64,000 nucleotides of DNA from Hoeflea prorocentri (GTDB taxonomy: Bacteria; Pseudomonadota; Alphaproteobacteria; Rhizobiales; Rhizobiaceae), in contig NZ_JAPJZI010000001.1 of NCBI RefSeq assembly GCF_027944115.1, positions 2,666,001-2,730,000 of the forward strand, written 5' to 3'. Shown piece after piece: positions 28,316 to 36,741 of the stretch. The notes under the pieces were generated by a model that did not search any database, was not told the origin of the DNA, and saw nothing but the letters and a program-made list of their open reading frames with translations. Position 1 is the first letter of the stretch; every line of letters begins with the position of its first letter. The position numbers and the translations under genes were made by a program.

Positions 28316-29271
28316 CAGTTCAGCAACCCTTGCATTCCGCTGTCGGGCACTTCGCCGCCAAGCGCACCTGAAATCACGGTGGCGTTGTGATCGATCATAC
28401 CAAGATAGGTTCCTTCATAGGTCCCGTCCTCGCCCATGGCGTCGGAGAAGAGCTCACCGCCGATGACAACCTCATGCCCCTGCGCCGCCGCGCCTTCTAT
28501 CAGCGCCCGGATATTACGGTCGGAAACTGAACTTTCTACGAACACCGCACCGATATCCCGCTCCACGAGCATGTCCACCAGTTCGGAAATGCGCTGCAGA
28601 CCCGCCTCGCTTTCGGTCGAGATGCCCTGAATACCCATCACTTCAAATCCGTAAGCCGAGCCGAAATAGTTGAAGGCGTCATGGGCGGACAGGAGAACCC
28701 TGCTCTCCGCCGGTACGGATGAGAGTACTTTTGTCGTATATTGCGCAAGCTCCTGCAGCTCGGCCTGATGGGCCTCCGCATTGGCGCGGAAGGCTTCTTC
28801 ATTCTGCGGCGAAAGCTCGATCAGCGCATCGCGCACGTTCAACACCACGCGCGCCCAAAGGTTCGGATTCATCCAGACGTGCGGATCGAATTTACCGTCA
28901 TAATCATCATGGCCCAAAAGCAGGTTACGCGGCAGGCTTTCGGCAACGGCAACGACATTGCCGCCTTCCTCAAGTCCACGCATGAAATCTTCCATCTGCG
29001 CTTCAAGATAAAGGCCGTGCCAAAGGACAAGGTCAGCATTGGCCATCGCCACGATATCCGTGCGGGTTTGGCGATAGGCGTGAGGATCGACGCCCGGCCC
29101 CATCAGCGCCCTCACCTCGACAAGGTCACCGCCGACCTGGCGCGCCGCATCGGCAATCATACCGGTGGTGGCAACGATATCGATCCGCTCTTCAGCCACA
29201 GCCCACCCTGCCGGCAACGCCATTGCTAGTGCGGTGATTGCTGCCAGAAACGTCCTTTTTGATAGATGCAT
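28315..29271 (-). CDS. sitA: Periplasmic manganese/iron-binding protein (SitA/MntA type)
   Basis: This cluster A-I metal receptor has 318 residues from the ATG at 29271; the open frame extends further upstream, but this start gives a normal signal peptide ending in AVAEE. Candidate metal ligands are the histidines in [16 protein letters not shown] and SAHDAFNYF and an acidic residue in VFVESSVSD. The histidine-rich loop found in many ZnuA proteins is absent, which together with two permeases favours manganese or iron. Two Fur/Mur-like boxes lie 58 bp or more upstream of the start. Confidence 0.87.
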   Translation of the reverse strand: MHLSKRTFLAAITALAMALPAGWAVAEERIDIVATTGMIADAARQVGGDLVEVRALMGPGVDPHAYRQTRTDIVAMANADLVLWHGLYLEAQMEDFMRGLEEGGNVVAVAESLPRNLLLGHDDYDGKFDPHVWMNPNLWARVVLNVRDALIELSPQNEEAFRANAEAHQAELQELAQYTTKVLSSVPAESRVLLSAHDAFNYFGSAYGFEVMGIQGISTESEAGLQRISELVDMLVERDIGAVFVESSVSDRNIRALIEGAAAQGHEVVIGGELFSDAMGEDGTYEGTYLGMIDHNATVISGALGGEVPDSGMQGLLN

Positions 29272-29328
29272 CCCGTCGGTTTCCTGTCCAAAACTGGTGA
29301 ATATCTCGCTTGCTTTTAAGATTAATAC

Positions 29329-29372
29329 TGCGAAGCATTCGCAACTGTCAATGAAATTGCGAAGCATTCGCA
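29329..29372 (-). promoter_or_regulatory. Two Fur/Mur-like operator boxes upstream of sitA
   Basis: The 15-mer TGCGAAGCATTCGCA, a perfect inverted repeat with six-base arms, occurs at 29329-29343 and again identically at 29358-29372. The second copy extends to seven-base arms. The centres are 29 bp apart. The position upstream of a manganese-type importer and the palindromic TGCGAA/TTCGCA form fit a Fur-family regulator such as rhizobial Mur. Zur or Irr cannot be excluded without an alignment. Confidence 0.8.
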
Positions 29373-29548
29373 AAAAAGATGGGTGGCGATCCGTATGGGC
29401 GGCCAGACAAACGGAACCCGTGACGTGGACGTTCATGTCACGGGGCTGAACAAGAATCCGGAGCCGCGGCTGCATCATGCTCGCCTGAAATGCAGCAAAA
29501 CGCGCCCATGCCAAAGGCACGCAGGCAATCAGAGGTCGTACGCGGCGT

Positions 29549-30043
29549 TCAGGTTTGGAGCTCCGCGAGAAGCTGTGTGAGCAGGTCCATACCGGCGCCC
29601 CAACCCTTGTCGAGACCCTGCAATGCCTGATGGAAGCTTGCGATTTCCGCCTCACTGGCTTCGTGCGGCACCCATGTCAGGCGCATATGCGTACGGCCGC
29701 CAACCTCGTCGAATGTGACCGTCGTCAGCAGCACGCGCGGCCAGTTTTCCATCATTGGATTGGCGACCACATTCCAGGACGCATCGGAAACGGAATGCAG
29801 CCAGACCAACCGCTCAGGCTCGGTGACCTCGGTGTATTCAACTCTCTGGAAATGCGAGTTGTCACCCCATTTCATCTCGTTGAGCCAAAGCCCGCCGGGC
29901 CTCACATCGAGGTCATGGATGATCGTCTCGACATTTGGCCCGTACCAGCGCTTGAGAAGCTCCGGCTCGGTCCATGTCCTCCAAACGAGTTCACGCGGCG
30001 CATCAAACTCGCGCTCCAGCACATAGGTCGGCAATTCATCCAT
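29549..30043 (-). CDS. SRPBCC (AHSA1-type) family protein
   Basis: This small single-domain protein of 164 residues has the START/Bet v1-like signature of the Activator of Hsp90 ATPase homologue family: [20 protein letters not shown], then LKRWYGP and a C-terminal helix [15 protein letters not shown]. Such proteins bind hydrophobic ligands; the role is not known. The start ATG overlaps the end of the ArsR gene by eight bases, so the two are a coupled pair, a very common arrangement. Confidence 0.87.
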   Translation of the reverse strand: MDELPTYVLEREFDAPRELVWRTWTEPELLKRWYGPNVETIIHDLDVRPGGLWLNEMKWGDNSHFQRVEYTEVTEPERLVWLHSVSDASWNVVANPMMENWPRVLLTTVTFDEVGGRTHMRLTWVPHEASEAEIASFHQALQGLDKGWGAGMDLLTQLLAELQT

Positions 30044-30407
30044 CCTGGGTTCCCTTCTCTTTTGTTGTTTTGAGCTCTTCAAGCAAGCCGTCCAATTCAT
30101 CAAAGCTCGAAGACCAGAAGCGACTGAACTCCTCAAGCCAGCCAACGGCTGCCGCCAGAGGTTCGGCCTTCAGTCGCGCCGGTCTGCGCTGCTTGTCGAT
30201 GTCGCGCTCGACGAGGCCTGCCCTTTCCAGCACCTTGAGATGTTTTGAGACTGCCGGCTGCGTCATGGCAAAAGGCGCCGCTATCTCGTTGACGGGCGCC
30301 TCCCCGGCCGCAAGGCGTGACAGGATCGCGCGTCTGGTCGGATCGGCCAACGCGGCGAACACTGCGTCAAGATCCGGGTTTTGATTTATATAACCTCTTT
30401 GTTCCAT
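30036..30407 (-). CDS. ArsR family transcriptional regulator
   Basis: This winged-helix regulator has 123 residues. It has [20 protein letters not shown] and the recognition helix region [18 protein letters not shown]. No cysteine metal site is present, so it belongs to the non-metal ArsR group often paired with SRPBCC proteins. The gene is translationally coupled to the SRPBCC gene and probably represses its own operon. A run of TTATATAA-like sequence just upstream (30410-30430) probably holds the promoter. Confidence 0.9.
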   Translation of the reverse strand: MEQRGYINQNPDLDAVFAALADPTRRAILSRLAAGEAPVNEIAAPFAMTQPAVSKHLKVLERAGLVERDIDKQRRPARLKAEPLAAAVGWLEEFSRFWSSSFDELDGLLEELKTTKEKGTQDG

Positions 30408-30609
30408 AACTTATTAGTTATATTATAACGGTTTGAACGTCAACGTCGGTCGCACCTCAAATTCCGGCAACGGTTGCGCTGCGCAATTGACGTCTTAAAT
30501 AACAGTGGGCCGGCCTGTGTCGGTCCAATGGGATATCAAAAGGACACATGCGGACGAGCCGGCGTAAATGGTGTATAGCCGTTGCCGGACATGCATCAGG
30601 GAACTCGAC

Positions 30610-31227
30610 ATGCGCAACGCATCGTTCACACAGCAAAATCCGACCGAAGCGCCGGCGAGACTGTTTAACCAGATCAATTTCCTGTGGGCCGCCATCGTTG
30701 TCGTTGCGCTTTCGGCGGTCATCCTCCACCTGCAAAGCCGTGCTCAGGTTATCAAACTCCAGGAGGAAGTCTCTTCCCTGAATAGCGCGCTTGACGCCGC
30801 GACGCAGCAGACCGCCCAGCTCCAGGAAGCAGTTGCTTCGACGGAAGCGCGTACGATTGAGCAACTGGCGGAAACCGCTGATGAATTGCGCAATGAAATC
30901 GTGCGTACCGCGTCTGCGAAGCTCGATCATTCTATCGGCGAGGCGCTGAGCGAGCTGCATACCTACGGCAATGCGCAATATGTCTTTCATATGGTTGCCA
31001 ATGACCGCCGGTCCTGTGTGAAAGGTGGTGTTTTCATCGGTGAGCTGTCGGACGGCTCATTGCAGGAAGCAGCGTTCAACGCCGGTGAAATGGTTGCTAT
31101 AGAGCCCTCGCACACGGATATCAGGGGCATTCCCTTCTACCGCGCGAAAATCAGTGCCTCACTCATCGAAACCCGGGGCGATGCCGCCGCGTTTCGCCAT
31201 GGGACCATGCGTATCGCCTGCAATTAG
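30610..31227 (+). CDS. Membrane-anchored coiled-coil protein, unknown function
   Basis: The product has 205 residues from the ATG at 30610, which is preceded by AGGGA; the frame is open 14 codons further. Residues of about 20-40 form one membrane helix (FLWAAIVVVALSAVILHL). A coiled coil of about 75 residues rich in Q, E, A and L follows. The C-terminal domain (115-205) is small and probably periplasmic, with two cysteines (in RRSCVKGG and at the end, RIACN) that could form a disulfide. No family is recognised. Confidence 0.65.
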   Translation: MRNASFTQQNPTEAPARLFNQINFLWAAIVVVALSAVILHLQSRAQVIKLQEEVSSLNSALDAATQQTAQLQEAVASTEARTIEQLAETADELRNEIVRTASAKLDHSIGEALSELHTYGNAQYVFHMVANDRRSCVKGGVFIGELSDGSLQEAAFNAGEMVAIEPSHTDIRGIPFYRAKISASLIETRGDAAAFRHGTMRIACN

Positions 31228-31347
31228 GATCGGCCTGTTCCAACGCAACACCCGACCTATGCGCATCGGGTAAGGGTGCCATACGCAAATCACCGTTCTT
31301 TGCCGCATTTGATTGATTAGAGTCCAATGCGGATAAGGAGAACTGTC

Positions 31348-31533
31348 ATGGCTCACCATACATTCAGGACCGCCCGGACCATTTTCGACATCGTCGACTC
31401 GGTCCGCTCCGCGTCACGCATTGCCAATGCGCTTGAAAACGGACGCTACCCGAACCGAAGGGACCTTGAAGTCCTGGGGATAGACAAAATCTACTCGCCT
31501 AAGACATGGGACGTTCAAAATATCAGGCTCTGA
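31348..31533 (+). CDS. Small basic protein of 61 residues, unknown function
   Basis: A good AAGGAG site 8 bp before the ATG supports real translation. The peptide is soluble and polar, with a helix-forming start (TARTIFDIVDSVRSASRIANAL) split here into its parts TARTIFDIVDS and VRSASRIANAL. A YPNRRDLEVLGIDKIY segment follows. It resembles short rhizobial DUF-type proteins but I cannot name one. It stands alone between the coiled-coil gene and the GST gene. Confidence 0.6.
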   Translation: MAHHTFRTARTIFDIVDSVRSASRIANALENGRYPNRRDLEVLGIDKIYSPKTWDVQNIRL

Positions 31534-31629
31534 TGTAGGCGACCGGATGATGGGCTATGGGGGGTTTCAGTGTCGTCATGACTCGGCCGCTTGGTCCTAT
31601 TATGATCCGACGAAACCAGGGAGATGACG

Positions 31630-32247
31630 ATGGCCGAAAAGCTGATCCTTTACACGAACCCCATGTCACGCGGGCGCATTGCCCGCTGGATGCTCGAGGA
31701 AACAGGCGCCACCTACGAGACGCGCCTTCTCGACTACGGAACGACCATGAAGGCCGACGATTATCTTAAGATCAACCCGATGGGCAAGGTTCCCGCAATT
31801 GTTCACGGTGGCTCGGTCGTGACGGAATGCGCGGCCATCTGCGCCTATCTCGCCGATGCCTTTCCCGATGCCGGCCTCGCCCCGCCGGCTGACGATCGAG
31901 GCGCCTATTACCGATGGATGTTTTTTGCCGCCGGGCCGCTGGAAGCAGCAATCGCCGACAAGACCATGGGCTGGGAGGTCCCGGCCGAGCGGGAAAGGAC
32001 CGTCGGCTACGGTAATTTCGCGCATGTGATGGATACGCTCGAACAAGCGGTATCAGGGCCGGGTTTTATTGCCGGCGACAGATTTTCAGCGGCCGATGTC
32101 TATGTTGGATCGCATATCATCTGGGGTCTTCAGTTCGAGACCCTTGAGCGCCGGCCTGCCTTTGAAGCCTATGCCGGCCAATTGGCTGATCGACCGGCGC
32201 TCAAGCGCGCCACCGAACTCGACGATGCGGCCATGCCGCCAGGTTAG
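31630..32247 (+). CDS. Glutathione S-transferase family protein
   Basis: This protein has 205 residues. An N-terminal thioredoxin-like domain (1-80) contains the likely active-site serine in NPMSRGR, the glutathione-contact segment MGKVPAIV and ECAAICAYLADAF. An all-helical C-terminal domain follows, with FSAADVYVGSHI near 155-165. The ATG at 31630 is preferred to the one at 31624 because of the spacing from AGGGAG. The substrate is unknown. It ends 6 bp before the convergent Hsp20 gene. Confidence 0.9.
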   Translation: MAEKLILYTNPMSRGRIARWMLEETGATYETRLLDYGTTMKADDYLKINPMGKVPAIVHGGSVVTECAAICAYLADAFPDAGLAPPADDRGAYYRWMFFAAGPLEAAIADKTMGWEVPAERERTVGYGNFAHVMDTLEQAVSGPGFIAGDRFSAADVYVGSHIIWGLQFETLERRPAFEAYAGQLADRPALKRATELDDAAMPPG

Positions 32248-32253
32248 ATTGCT

Positions 32254-32670
32254 CTAAACCTTGCGAATGGAGATCTTCTTTTCCTCGGGCTTTTGCGCCT
32301 TGTGTTTGGCGATCTTCAATTGCAAAAGACCGTCGCTGTACTGCGCATCGATTTGATCGCCATCGGCATCCGGCGGCAGCCTGAATGTGCGCTGGAACGA
32401 TCCATATTCGCGTTCGGAAAAGAAATAAGTCCGCCCGCTCTCCTCGCGCTCCGACTTCTTTTCGCCGCGAACGACAAGATTGTCGCCATCGATGGACACG
32501 TCCACATCTTCCGCCCTGACCCCGGGCAGTTCCACGGTTATCTCGTAGAAATCATCCATTGCGGATGCGTCTGACCTTGGAGCGAACCAGTCAGCCACCC
32601 GGCTGCCGAAATTGCGCAGCGGATCATAAATGCTGGGCAGCCATCCGGCTGTATGCGACTTTTCAACCAT
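32254..32670 (-). CDS. Small heat-shock protein, Hsp20 family
   Basis: This chaperone of 138 residues has an alpha-crystallin domain from about 38 to 130, with FYEITVELPGVRAEDVDVSI, GSFQRTFRLPPDAD and YSDGLLQLKIAK. The C-terminal anchoring motif I-x-I is present as KKISIRKV. The start at 32670 is preferred to the further upstream ATGs because of GGTGAGG before it and the family N-terminus (a WLPSIYDPLRNF segment). The promoter carries an FNR/FixK-type site, so oxygen limitation is a probable signal. I could not recognise a ROSE thermometer in the leader. Confidence 0.92.
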   Translation of the reverse strand: MVEKSHTAGWLPSIYDPLRNFGSRVADWFAPRSDASAMDDFYEITVELPGVRAEDVDVSIDGDNLVVRGEKKSEREESGRTYFFSEREYGSFQRTFRLPPDADGDQIDAQYSDGLLQLKIAKHKAQKPEEKKISIRKV

Positions 32671-32704
32671 GAGCCTCACCATTAGATAATGACAATGATC
32701 ATTG

Positions 32705-32746
32705 AGCATAGTCCAAACGGCCTGGATCAGGGTTGATTTGCGTCAA
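32705..32746 (-). promoter_or_regulatory. FNR/FixK-type anaerobox and -10 of the hsp20 promoter
   Basis: On the minus strand TTGACGCAAATCAA (32746-32733) matches the Fnr/FixK consensus TTGAY-N4-RTCAA. TATGCT at 32710-32705 lies where the -10 should be if the box is centred at -41.5 from a start near 32698. This is the class II activated arrangement, with a leader of about 28 bases. Confidence 0.75.
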
Positions 32747-32772
32747 CGGGGTGGGCGGCTCGTTGTGCCGTC

Positions 32773-32789
32773 GCCCGCTGAGAGCGGGC
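32773..32789 (-). terminator. Hairpin after the MarR gene, possible terminator
   Basis: GCCCGCT and AGCGGGC form a perfect seven-base stem with a three-base loop. It starts 11 bp past the MarR stop and upstream of the hsp20 promoter. No T-run follows on the minus strand, so termination would be weak or Rho-assisted. Confidence 0.45.
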
Positions 32790-32800
32790 AGGACACATCT

Positions 32801-33259
32801 TTATGATTTGAGGCGCGCGAGATCGTTCAGAAGATCAAGCAGTTCGCTCAACTTCTTCTTTCCAAAAGCATTTTCCAAATCGACATAGATACTGTTGTTG
32901 ATCTGAATATTATCCTCGATAAGCTGGCGCCCCTCTTCGGTAATGTAAATAACACAACGCCGGCCGTCCGTTTCGTGTGCCGCGCGTTTGACCAGCGCTT
33001 GCTCCTCCAGATATTTGAGGATTCGCGTCAGGCTGGGCAATAGAAGCGATGATTTCTCGGCAATGTCGGTGGGATCAAGCGGCCCCTCTTCTGCCAGGAC
33101 ACGCAGTACGCGCCATTGCTGCTCCGTCACCCCTGCATCTGCAAGCATCGGCCGGATGCGCGTCAGGACGACTTCCCGCGCCCGCAACAATGCTATCGGC
33201 AGTGCCCAAGAAGATGAGCACAGTTTTCCTTTGACCGTGGTGTCCCTGTCGCGTTCCAC
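32801..33259 (-). CDS. MarR family transcriptional regulator (HpaR-like)
   Basis: The 152-residue protein has the MarR winged helix with GVTEQQWRVLRVLAEEGPLD, LLPSLTRILKYLEEQ and the wing DGRRCVIYITEEG. The start LPIALLRAREVVLTRIRPML resembles HpaR, the repressor of homoprotocatechuate catabolism. No aromatic catabolic genes lie nearby, so its targets are probably elsewhere. The start is GTG at 33259. A candidate operator TTAACGTGTTAA is 90 bp upstream. Confidence 0.85.
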   Translation of the reverse strand: MERDRDTTVKGKLCSSSWALPIALLRAREVVLTRIRPMLADAGVTEQQWRVLRVLAEEGPLDPTDIAEKSSLLLPSLTRILKYLEEQALVKRAAHETDGRRCVIYITEEGRQLIEDNIQINNSIYVDLENAFGKKKLSELLDLLNDLARLKS

Positions 33260-33348
33260 GTGTTCCGCCCGCTCTCGCCCGCCGTCGGTTTCCGGCCACG
33301 TTCATTACCGACCTCCATGATTCGCACTGCCAAGTGTTGAAATTATGT

Positions 33349-33360
33349 TTAACGTGTTAA
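33349..33360. promoter_or_regulatory. Candidate MarR operator
   Basis: TTAACGTGTTAA has perfect five-base arms (TTAAC/GTTAA) around GT in an AT-rich stretch 90 bp upstream of the MarR start. Autoregulation by MarR proteins is common. The assignment rests on position and symmetry only. Confidence 0.4.
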
Positions 33361-33415
33361 TTACAAGCGGAAAGCGTTGCGCCATTCCGGCCAGTTGAAA
33401 CACCGACTCGGAGTT

Positions 33416-33970
33416 CTAGCGGCCGATGACACGTTGCGACCACACCCCTTTTTCCGGACTGACATGAATGGGCATTGCGTTGGGCAAAGGTATAAGGTTC
33501 GGCTCCATCACCACATATTCGGATGCCGCCTTCCAGAGCCCGCCATGGGCAACGATGAGCGTGTCGGGACCAAGGGCAACGGCCCGCGCCATGGCCGTCC
33601 AGACGCGAGCACAAAACTCGCTGAACGGTTCACCGTTGGGAGGGTCGTACTCGCCGGTCCAGTAGCGCGCCAGCCACGGGCCATGGGGCTCACCCTGATG
33701 ATCGCCCAAGTGACATTCCATCAGATCGTTGTCGAACTGCACTTCCAGGCCATGATGTGCGGCGACAGCTTCCGCCGTGTGTCTTGCCCGTGACAGAGGG
33801 CTGGAGACGATACGTGCGATTGCTGCATCCTTGAGGTGCTCGGCGGCCTGTTTTGCCTGTTCGCGGCCCGTGTCATTGAGCTGTGAATCCAGTTGGCCCT
33901 GCGTGCGCCGGGTGCGGTTCCACTCTGTTTCACCATGTCGCAAAAAGTAGAATGGATGCTCAAAATCCAC
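33416..33970 (-). CDS. Histidine phosphatase family protein (phosphoglycerate mutase-like)
   Basis: This enzyme has 184 residues. The phospho-accepting histidine lies in FYFLRHGETEWNRTRR near the N-terminus. The second-site residues are in SPLSRARHTAEAV and in LIVAHGGLWKA near 145-155. The GTG at 33970 with AAGGGGAACAAC before it is chosen over the upstream ATG at 34012. It acts on small phosphorylated metabolites; the substrate is unknown. It diverges from the thioesterase gene. Confidence 0.87.
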   Translation of the reverse strand: MDFEHPFYFLRHGETEWNRTRRTQGQLDSQLNDTGREQAKQAAEHLKDAAIARIVSSPLSRARHTAEAVAAHHGLEVQFDNDLMECHLGDHQGEPHGPWLARYWTGEYDPPNGEPFSEFCARVWTAMARAVALGPDTLIVAHGGLWKAASEYVVMEPNLIPLPNAMPIHVSPEKGVWSQRVIGR

Positions 33971-34048
33971 GTTGTTCCCCTTGGTTGTATTGGATAGATA
34001 TTCAGCCGGCATGTCCCCGCCAGTTCTTAAAAAAGGAAATCTGCAAAC

Positions 34049-34486
34049 ATGCCGACCGACAAGACAATTCCCCGTAGCCGAAACTCCTATTCCATCTGGA
34101 CACCTGTTTCCATCCGATTTTCGGACCAGGATCCGCTAGCGCATGTCAACAATGTTGCGATAACCGCCTTTCTGGAATCGGGCCGCGTCGGATTTTTCAA
34201 TCAGGTGCTAGACAGCCCGGAGATATTGGCAAGGGGTCTGGTCCTTGCAAGACTGACCGTCGACTATCTCAATGAGATCACCTATCCGGGCACTGTCGAG
34301 GTGGGCGGCAGGTTATCCTCCATCGGAGAGCGTTCGGTCATCACGCATTACGCCGCATTCCACGGCGACACCTGCTGTGTTGTATCCGAATCCGTCAACG
34401 TGTTCTTCGATCCGGAGACCCGCCGGTCGACCATTCCACCTGAAGAGGTCAGAGCCGCTCTTGATCGCCTGCTCGCCGAACAGTGA
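34049..34486 (+). CDS. Acyl-CoA thioesterase (4HBT/YbgC-like hot-dog fold)
   Basis: This single hot-dog domain has 145 residues. The family signature is FSDQDPLAHVNNVAITAFLE, with the catalytic aspartate in the QDPLAHVNN loop. It continues with a LTVDYLNEITYPGTVEVG strand region. Such enzymes hydrolyse acyl-CoA thioesters. The gene is divergent from the histidine phosphatase (78 bp between starts) and convergent with the MFS gene. Substrate length cannot be told. Confidence 0.85.
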   Translation: MPTDKTIPRSRNSYSIWTPVSIRFSDQDPLAHVNNVAITAFLESGRVGFFNQVLDSPEILARGLVLARLTVDYLNEITYPGTVEVGGRLSSIGERSVITHYAAFHGDTCCVVSESVNVFFDPETRRSTIPPEEVRAALDRLLAEQ

Positions 34487-34516
34487 TGCCTCCCTTGGCG
34501 CTCCTGCACCCGCCCG

Positions 34517-35683
34517 TCAGACCGAGACCGGCTCTTTTCCTTCGGATCCTGCTGCCAGAGCAAGCGCGCAGGCCGTTACGACAAGGAGAGCGCAGGTCAA
34601 AGCAAGGGCTACGGCAAAACTGCCGGTCAGTGCGCTGACAGCACCGGCGAGGACGGGACCGACCATCTGGCCAAAGGCAAATGCGGCGGTCAGAACCCCG
34701 ATATGCCGCATGACATCGGCGGGCGGCGCCACCCGGTGCGCTTCCTTCATGCCCATCATGGTGATGATCATGAATGTGCCACCGACGCAGATCCCTGCGA
34801 TGATGATACTGGCGAGACCGGAGTAGGCAACCGGCAAGATCAGACCGAACGCCATAACAAGCTGACTGAGTATCCAGATCTGGCGGTTGGTGTAACGGGC
34901 CTGCAGGCGCGCGGCCAGCAAGGTGGACAAAAAGGCCGACGCGCCAAAGACCGGCCAGGCCCAACCGAACACCAAAGGCGAAGCTATGATCTCCCGCGCC
35001 ATGACCGGAAGATATGTGGCTGGAACAATATAACCGAGGCCGGCCGCGCCGTAGGCCGTGATTGCCGCCCACTGCAAGGGCGCCCGGCCCTTCCCGCCCT
35101 CAGCTTGCGAATGCGGTGCAGGTTCAATCTCGCTCCCGAGGCCCAAGGACAGAGCCACGGCGGCGGTCACGCTAAAGGCGCCGAGAACAACCCAGGCCGG
35201 GGCACTTTCAACACCGCCGACCATGAATGCCATCGCTGCAAGCCCGGCCAGTGCAATACCCGCACCGACACCAGAAAAGATCCACCCCTGCGCTTTTAGC
35301 CTGCCGGTTTCAGCGAGGCGTTTTACGTAATAGCTGCTGACGAGCACGAGCGTCAGCGCGCTGAAAAAACCGGCAAGAAAGCGCAGGACCGACCACACTA
35401 TGATGTCGCCCGTCAGCCCCATCCCCAAGGTGGACGCAGCAATCGCGAACAGCGACAGCCGCAGGGCCCGCTTAGGCGGCAGCCGGCGCCCGGCCGCCCA
35501 CATGGCGCCGAGCCAGTATCCGAGGAAATGGATCGACGCGAGTGCGCCCCCGCTCGTCAACCCCAGCAAGCCGTCCGTCTGCATCATCGGCAGCAAAGGC
35601 GTGAAGGCAAACCGCCCAATACCCATGGCCAGCGCCAGGCAACCGAAACCGATGAGTGTAATACGCAGCGGAAAATCAGACAC
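34517..35683 (-). CDS. MFS transporter, YbfB/YjiJ family
   Basis: This 12-helix transporter has 388 residues. GFGCLALAMGIGRFAFTPLL at the start and the GRLKAQGWIFSGVGAGIALA segment are typical of the YbfB/YjiJ group of the major facilitator superfamily. The GTG at 35683 with AAAGG seven bases upstream is preferred; a GTG at 35713 would add ten residues. It diverges from a LysR gene and is probably its target. The cargo is unknown. Confidence 0.85.
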   Translation of the reverse strand: MSDFPLRITLIGFGCLALAMGIGRFAFTPLLPMMQTDGLLGLTSGGALASIHFLGYWLGAMWAAGRRLPPKRALRLSLFAIAASTLGMGLTGDIIVWSVLRFLAGFFSALTLVLVSSYYVKRLAETGRLKAQGWIFSGVGAGIALAGLAAMAFMVGGVESAPAWVVLGAFSVTAAVALSLGLGSEIEPAPHSQAEGGKGRAPLQWAAITAYGAAGLGYIVPATYLPVMAREIIASPLVFGWAWPVFGASAFLSTLLAARLQARYTNRQIWILSQLVMAFGLILPVAYSGLASIIIAGICVGGTFMIITMMGMKEAHRVAPPADVMRHIGVLTAAFAFGQMVGPVLAGAVSALTGSFAVALALTCALLVVTACALALAAGSEGKEPVSV

Positions 35684-35764
35684 AGCCACACCTTTGACCA
35701 CGAAACCGATCACGTCTTCTTGCCGCCAACCTAGTCAGAGGCATATATTTAAAAAAGTGAATTC

Positions 35765-35785
35765 TTGAGAAGTTAGCTATCTCAA
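35765..35785. promoter_or_regulatory. Candidate LysR-type operator between MFS and LysR genes
   Basis: TTGAGA and TCTCAA form a perfect inverted repeat with nine bases between them, 12 bp upstream of the LysR start. The length of 21 bp and the divergent position fit a LysR-type box used for both autorepression and target control. Confidence 0.6.
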
Positions 35786-35797
35786 TTGGAGAAACCA

Positions 35798-36670
35798 ATG
35801 AGCCCCTATGATCTGAATGCTCTGGAGATATTCAGAACGGTCGCGAATGAGGGCAGCATCTCCGCGGCGGCGCTGAAGTTGAACCGGGTGCAATCGAATG
35901 TCAGCACGCGCATCAAGCAGTTGGAGGACCGGTTGCAAAAAACCTTGTTTCTGCGTGGCAATCGCGGGCTCACGCTAACGCCGGACGGCGAGTTGCTGCT
36001 GTCCTATGCCGAGCGGTTTCGCCAACTGTCGGCGGAAACGACCGAGGCGCTTGAAGATGGCGAGCCGAGCGGGACATTCCGCATCGGCGCGATGGAGAGC
36101 ACGGCCGCCGCTCGCCTGCCGCCCATTCTGTCGCGATTTGCCGCGCTCTATCCCGATGTCGAGATCGTGCTGAAGACGGATACGGCAGGCGGACTTATGG
36201 AGAGGCTGCGTAACCACGACGTCGAAATCGCCTTTACCGCCGAGCCTGTCACCGCCGATTGGGTGCGCGCGGCTCCGGTTTTTAAGGAAGAACTCGTTCT
36301 GGTCACGCCGGCGGGATTTCCCGGTCCGGACGATGCCGCCGGGATCAATGGCAGGACCGTCATCGCCTTTGAAGAGGGCTGCGCCTACCGGCGCTATCTG
36401 GAGCAATGGTTGCTCGACAACGCCGTTGTGCCGGGCTCCGTCATGGCCGTCAGTTCCTATCTGGCCATCTTTGCCAGCGTTTCCGCCGGAACCGGTTTTG
36501 CCGTCGCACCCCAAGCGGTGCTGGATATGGTGTCGGTGGGCGGAAAAATGCGGTGCTATCCCCTGCCCGGCCGGATGTCGGCAATCACGACAATGCTGGT
36601 GTCGCGCGCTGACTATCGATCGCGAAAGCTCGATTGTCTCAGACAGTTGCTTCCGGTCTATGGCAAATAG
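35798..36670 (+). CDS. LysR family transcriptional regulator
   Basis: This protein has 290 residues. The N-terminal winged helix-turn-helix spans residues 4-62, with LEIFRTVANEGSISAAALKL and NVSTRIKQLEDRLQK. The effector domain covers 90-288. The ATG at 35798, with GGAG six bases before it, is preferred to the upstream TTG at 35786. The divergent MFS gene is the presumed target, and a 21 bp inverted repeat lies between them. Confidence 0.9.
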   Translation: MSPYDLNALEIFRTVANEGSISAAALKLNRVQSNVSTRIKQLEDRLQKTLFLRGNRGLTLTPDGELLLSYAERFRQLSAETTEALEDGEPSGTFRIGAMESTAAARLPPILSRFAALYPDVEIVLKTDTAGGLMERLRNHDVEIAFTAEPVTADWVRAAPVFKEELVLVTPAGFPGPDDAAGINGRTVIAFEEGCAYRRYLEQWLLDNAVVPGSVMAVSSYLAIFASVSAGTGFAVAPQAVLDMVSVGGKMRCYPLPGRMSAITTMLVSRADYRSRKLDCLRQLLPVYGK

Positions 36671-36741
36671 GACCAGGCTTGCCTGCCCGGCTGCCTTAAG
36701 CTACCGGTTCGAAAACACCGGCTGCAAAGAAGGTGCGTTGA

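Noticed and set aside
31250-31271. Hairpin ACCCGA/TCGGGT after the coiled-coil gene
   Set aside because: The six-base stem has a ten-base loop and no T-run, too weak to call a terminator.
32693-32704. Palindrome CAATGATCATTG in the hsp20 leader, with a partial resemblance to an enterobacterial Fur box over the longer stretch
   Set aside because: The match is imperfect, the site lies downstream of the inferred start, and iron control of a small heat-shock gene has no other support. The FNR-type site explains the promoter better.
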